A model generated the notes under the pieces. The model was not told the origin of the DNA. It made no database searches and worked only from the letters and a program-made list of their open reading frames with translations. Position numbers and translations under genes: made by a program. Source: Coprococcus comes ATCC 27758 (lineage in GTDB: Bacteria; Bacillota; Clostridia; Lachnospirales; Lachnospiraceae). Taken from it: a stretch of DNA of 64,000 bases. Numbering within the stretch: position 1 is the first letter of the stretch; the number at the start of each line of letters is the position of its first letter. This document shows positions 62,178-64,000 of this stretch, one piece after another. Location: positions 1,302,001-1,366,000 of the forward strand of contig NZ_CP102277.1 in the NCBI RefSeq assembly GCF_025149785.1, read 5' to 3'.

Positions 62178-63197
62178 ATGGAAAATAAAATGGACAACCA
62201 GACAGTAACTATGGCACACGGAGCCGGCGGAAAGCAGACTTCAGAGTTGATCGATAAAGTATTTGCAGCACATTTTGCCAATCCGGACCTGACTGCGGAT
62301 GATGCGGCAGTTCTTACACCACCAGTCGGAAAGATGGCAGTATCTACGGATGGATTTATTGTATCTCCGGCATTCTTCCCAGGAGGAAATATCGGAAAGC
62401 TTTCCATCTGCGGAACAGTTAATGACCTTGCATGTATGGGAGCAAAACCACTTTATCTGACTTGTGCATTTGTAATTGAAGAAGGATTTCCGATGGAAAA
62501 ACTGGAAGAGATTGCAGCAGCAATGGAGAAAACGGCAAAAGAAGCCGGTGTCCGTATTGTATCCGGAGATACCAAGGTAGCAGGAAAGGGACAGGTAGAC
62601 GGTGTATTTATCACAACAACCGGAATGGGACAGATCGAGGACGGCGTAAAAGTCGGAGGAGAACTGGCACAGCCGGGAGACGCGATCATTGTGACCGGAG
62701 ATGTGGGACGCCATGGTTGTACGATCCTTCTTGCAAGAGAAGACTTCGGAATCGAAGCGGATGTGACCAGTGACTGTGCACCACTATGGCATACTGTAGA
62801 AGAAGTGATAAATGCAACACATGATCTGCATGTCATCCGTGATGCGACAAGAGGTGGAGTTGGAACAGTACTTTATGAGATTGCGGGACAAAGTAATGTT
62901 GGAATCCGTCTGAATGCTGAAAAAGTTCCGGTTGCACCGGAAGTGAAGGGAGTCTGCGGAATGCTTGGACTGGAGCCACTTTACCTTGCATGTGAAGGAA
63001 GAATGGTCATTATGGCACCAAAAGCAGAGGCAGAAAAGATTGTAGAAGTACTGCACAAATGTCCGTATTCACAGAATGCGGCAATTATCGGAGAAGTAAC
63101 TGCAGAGCAGCCGGGGAAAGTAGTCATGACTACAGAAATCGGAACGCAGGCACTTCTTCCACAGCCGGGCGGAGAATTGCTGCCACGTATCTGCTAA
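62178..63197 (+). CDS. hypE: Hydrogenase expression/formation protein HypE
   Basis: A 339-residue AIR synthase-related protein. TVTMAHGAGGKQTSELI opens, followed by AVSTDGFIVSPAFFPGGNIG, MGAKPLYL and VTGDVGRHGCTILLAREDFG (19 of these form the ATP-binding block). It ends in LLPRIC, the invariant C-terminal Cys that HypF carbamoylates and that becomes the thiocyanate donor. AAGGA (62165-62169) precedes ATG 62178. Confidence 0.96.
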   Translation: MENKMDNQTVTMAHGAGGKQTSELIDKVFAAHFANPDLTADDAAVLTPPVGKMAVSTDGFIVSPAFFPGGNIGKLSICGTVNDLACMGAKPLYLTCAFVIEEGFPMEKLEEIAAAMEKTAKEAGVRIVSGDTKVAGKGQVDGVFITTTGMGQIEDGVKVGGELAQPGDAIIVTGDVGRHGCTILLAREDFGIEADVTSDCAPLWHTVEEVINATHDLHVIRDATRGGVGTVLYEIAGQSNVGIRLNAEKVPVAPEVKGVCGMLGLEPLYLACEGRMVIMAPKAEAEKIVEVLHKCPYSQNAAIIGEVTAEQPGKVVMTTEIGTQALLPQPGGELLPRIC

Positions 63198-63248
63198 ACA
63201 ATCTGAAATGCGGAATCGGTGACATTTCAAAAAGAAAGGAGACTTTTC

Positions 63249-63521
63249 ATGGACACCAGAGTAGCAGTCATTTCAATTATTGTGGAGAATCCTGCCGCGA
63301 TTGAGGAACTGAACCATTACCTGCATGAAGCAGGAGAGTATATCATTGGAAGAATGGGAATTCCGTACCGGGAGAAGGGAATTAATATCATCAGCATCGC
63401 CATTGATGCACCGCAAGATATGATCAGTGCTTTGTCAGGGAAGATCGGGCGTCTGAATGGGGTATCCACAAAAACGGCGTACTCGAACGTCATTACGAAA
63501 GCGGAGGAAAAAGCGGAATGA
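63249..63521 (+). CDS. TM1266 family ACT-like regulator (iron-only hydrogenase system)
   Basis: A 90-residue ACT-like domain protein. [39 protein letters not shown] and [20 protein letters not shown] match the TM1266 family, normally found beside HydE/F/G genes for the [FeFe] hydrogenase. ATG 63249 follows AAGGAG (63236-63241). Here it sits between hypE and a NifH-like gene, an unusual mix. Its stop overlaps the NifH-like start by 4 bases. Confidence 0.85.
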   Translation: MDTRVAVISIIVENPAAIEELNHYLHEAGEYIIGRMGIPYREKGINIISIAIDAPQDMISALSGKIGRLNGVSTKTAYSNVITKAEEKAE

Positions 63522-64000
63522 AAAAGATAGCAGTGTACGGAAAAGGCGGGATCGGAAAATCCACAACTGTATCCAATCTTGCGGTGGCACTTGCCGAAAA
63601 AGGATACAAGGTCATGCAGATCGGCTGTGATCCGAAGGCGGATTCGACCATCCAGCTCCGACACGGAAAGGAGATTCCAACCGTACTGGAAATGTTCCAA
63701 CAGAAGAAACAGAATCTAAAACTGGAAGATATGGTTACGGTTGGCTATGCAGGTGTGGTCTGTGTAGAAGCAGGTGGACCGACACCGGGACTTGGATGTG
63801 CAGGACGCGGGATTATCACCGCCCTTGAGAAGCTGGAAGAAACCGGTGCTTATGAGACCTACCAGCCGGATATCGTGTTATATGATGTACTTGGTGATGT
63901 AGTCTGCGGTGGCTTTTCCATGCCAATGCGAAAAGGCTATGCGGATCAGGTATTCATCATCACATCCGGTGAAAATATGGCGATCCATGCCGGGGCCAAT
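63518..64000 (+). CDS. NifH/BchL-superfamily iron protein, copy 2 (3' truncated by the window)
   Basis: The first 161 residues of a second NifH-like protein. [32 protein letters not shown], the cluster Cys in [12 protein letters not shown] and in [16 protein letters not shown] are present. It differs from the copy at 54698 at many positions, so it is a paralogue, not a recent duplicate. It presumably serves a second component-1-like pair encoded beyond the window. Coupled by ATGA to the TM1266 gene. Confidence 0.88.
   Translation, partial: MKKIAVYGKGGIGKSTTVSNLAVALAEKGYKVMQIGCDPKADSTIQLRHGKEIPTVLEMFQQKKQNLKLEDMVTVGYAGVVCVEAGGPTPGLGCAGRGIITALEKLEETGAYETYQPDIVLYDVLGDVVCGGFSMPMRKGYADQVFIITSGENMAIHAGAN

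Overview
The window reads as a chromosomal segment of an anaerobic, low-to-mid GC Clostridia bacterium, most likely a gut Lachnospiraceae. The grounds are: strict-anaerobe radical-SAM genes (hydE, DUF512), an oxaloacetate-decarboxylase-type alpha subunit, Gram-positive style housekeeping order (pyrH-frr-uppS-cdsA-dxr-rseP), a Firmicutes-type LexA box, strong AGGAGG ribosome-binding sites and frequent TTG/GTG starts. I see no rRNA, tRNA or CRISPR array.

Layout. (1) 0-3.6 kb: core genes (C-terminus of a carboxylase alpha subunit, an RpiR regulator, a BaiN-like flavoprotein, cmk). (2) 3.8-27.4 kb: a large cell-surface polysaccharide locus. It holds an initiating sugar-phosphate transferase, at least seven glycosyltransferase-type genes, a flippase, a polymerase-like membrane protein, a radical SAM/SPASM enzyme, four acyl/acetyltransferases, and an activated amino-sugar block (glmM-like, glmS, two nucleotidyltransferases, two VanZ-like proteins). 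Three of the four acyltransferase genes carry G8-G10 homopolymer tracts inside the coding sequence. Two are currently out of frame and one is in frame, which is the signature of phase-variable O-acylation. Base composition changes abruptly between blocks, so the locus is mosaic. (3) 27.5-35.6 kb: an accessory island with an unknown two-gene module, a nonsense-mutated coiled-coil gene, a VOC protein, an HTH gene precisely split by a 2,563-bp IS21-family element (5-bp target duplication AGATC), an istB remnant and a DUF234 ATPase with its own operator-like repeats.

(4) 35.7-47.4 kb: mixed chromosomal genes: a GH25 lipoprotein, a LexA-controlled Y-family polymerase with a YolD partner, hydE, a DUF512 radical SAM protein, YoaK, trmO, a dihydrouridine synthase, a CarD-type regulator, an amino-acid-kinase homologue and an EamA transporter. 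(5) 47.8-53.5 kb: the conserved pyrH-frr-uppS-cdsA-dxr-rseP series, then greA.

(6) 54.4-64 kb (continues past the end): the most unusual part. A strong promoter, then a leader RNA with a terminator and a complementary antiterminator segment, precede a NifH-like / NifD-like / NifK-like trio. These are followed directly by hypF, then hypC-hypD, hypE, a TM1266-type (iron-only hydrogenase system) ACT-like protein and a second NifH-like gene. HypCDEF are the proteins that build the Fe(CN)2CO unit of [NiFe] hydrogenases. Neither the nickel-insertion genes hypA/hypB nor any hydrogenase structural gene is in the window. A nitrogenase-like complex combined with a CN/CO-iron assembly line and an [FeFe]-hydrogenase regulator suggests an undescribed metallocofactor or reductase system. 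The operon also contains a 229-bp near-perfect palindrome between hypF and hypC and two 166-bp tandem repeats between hypD and hypE.
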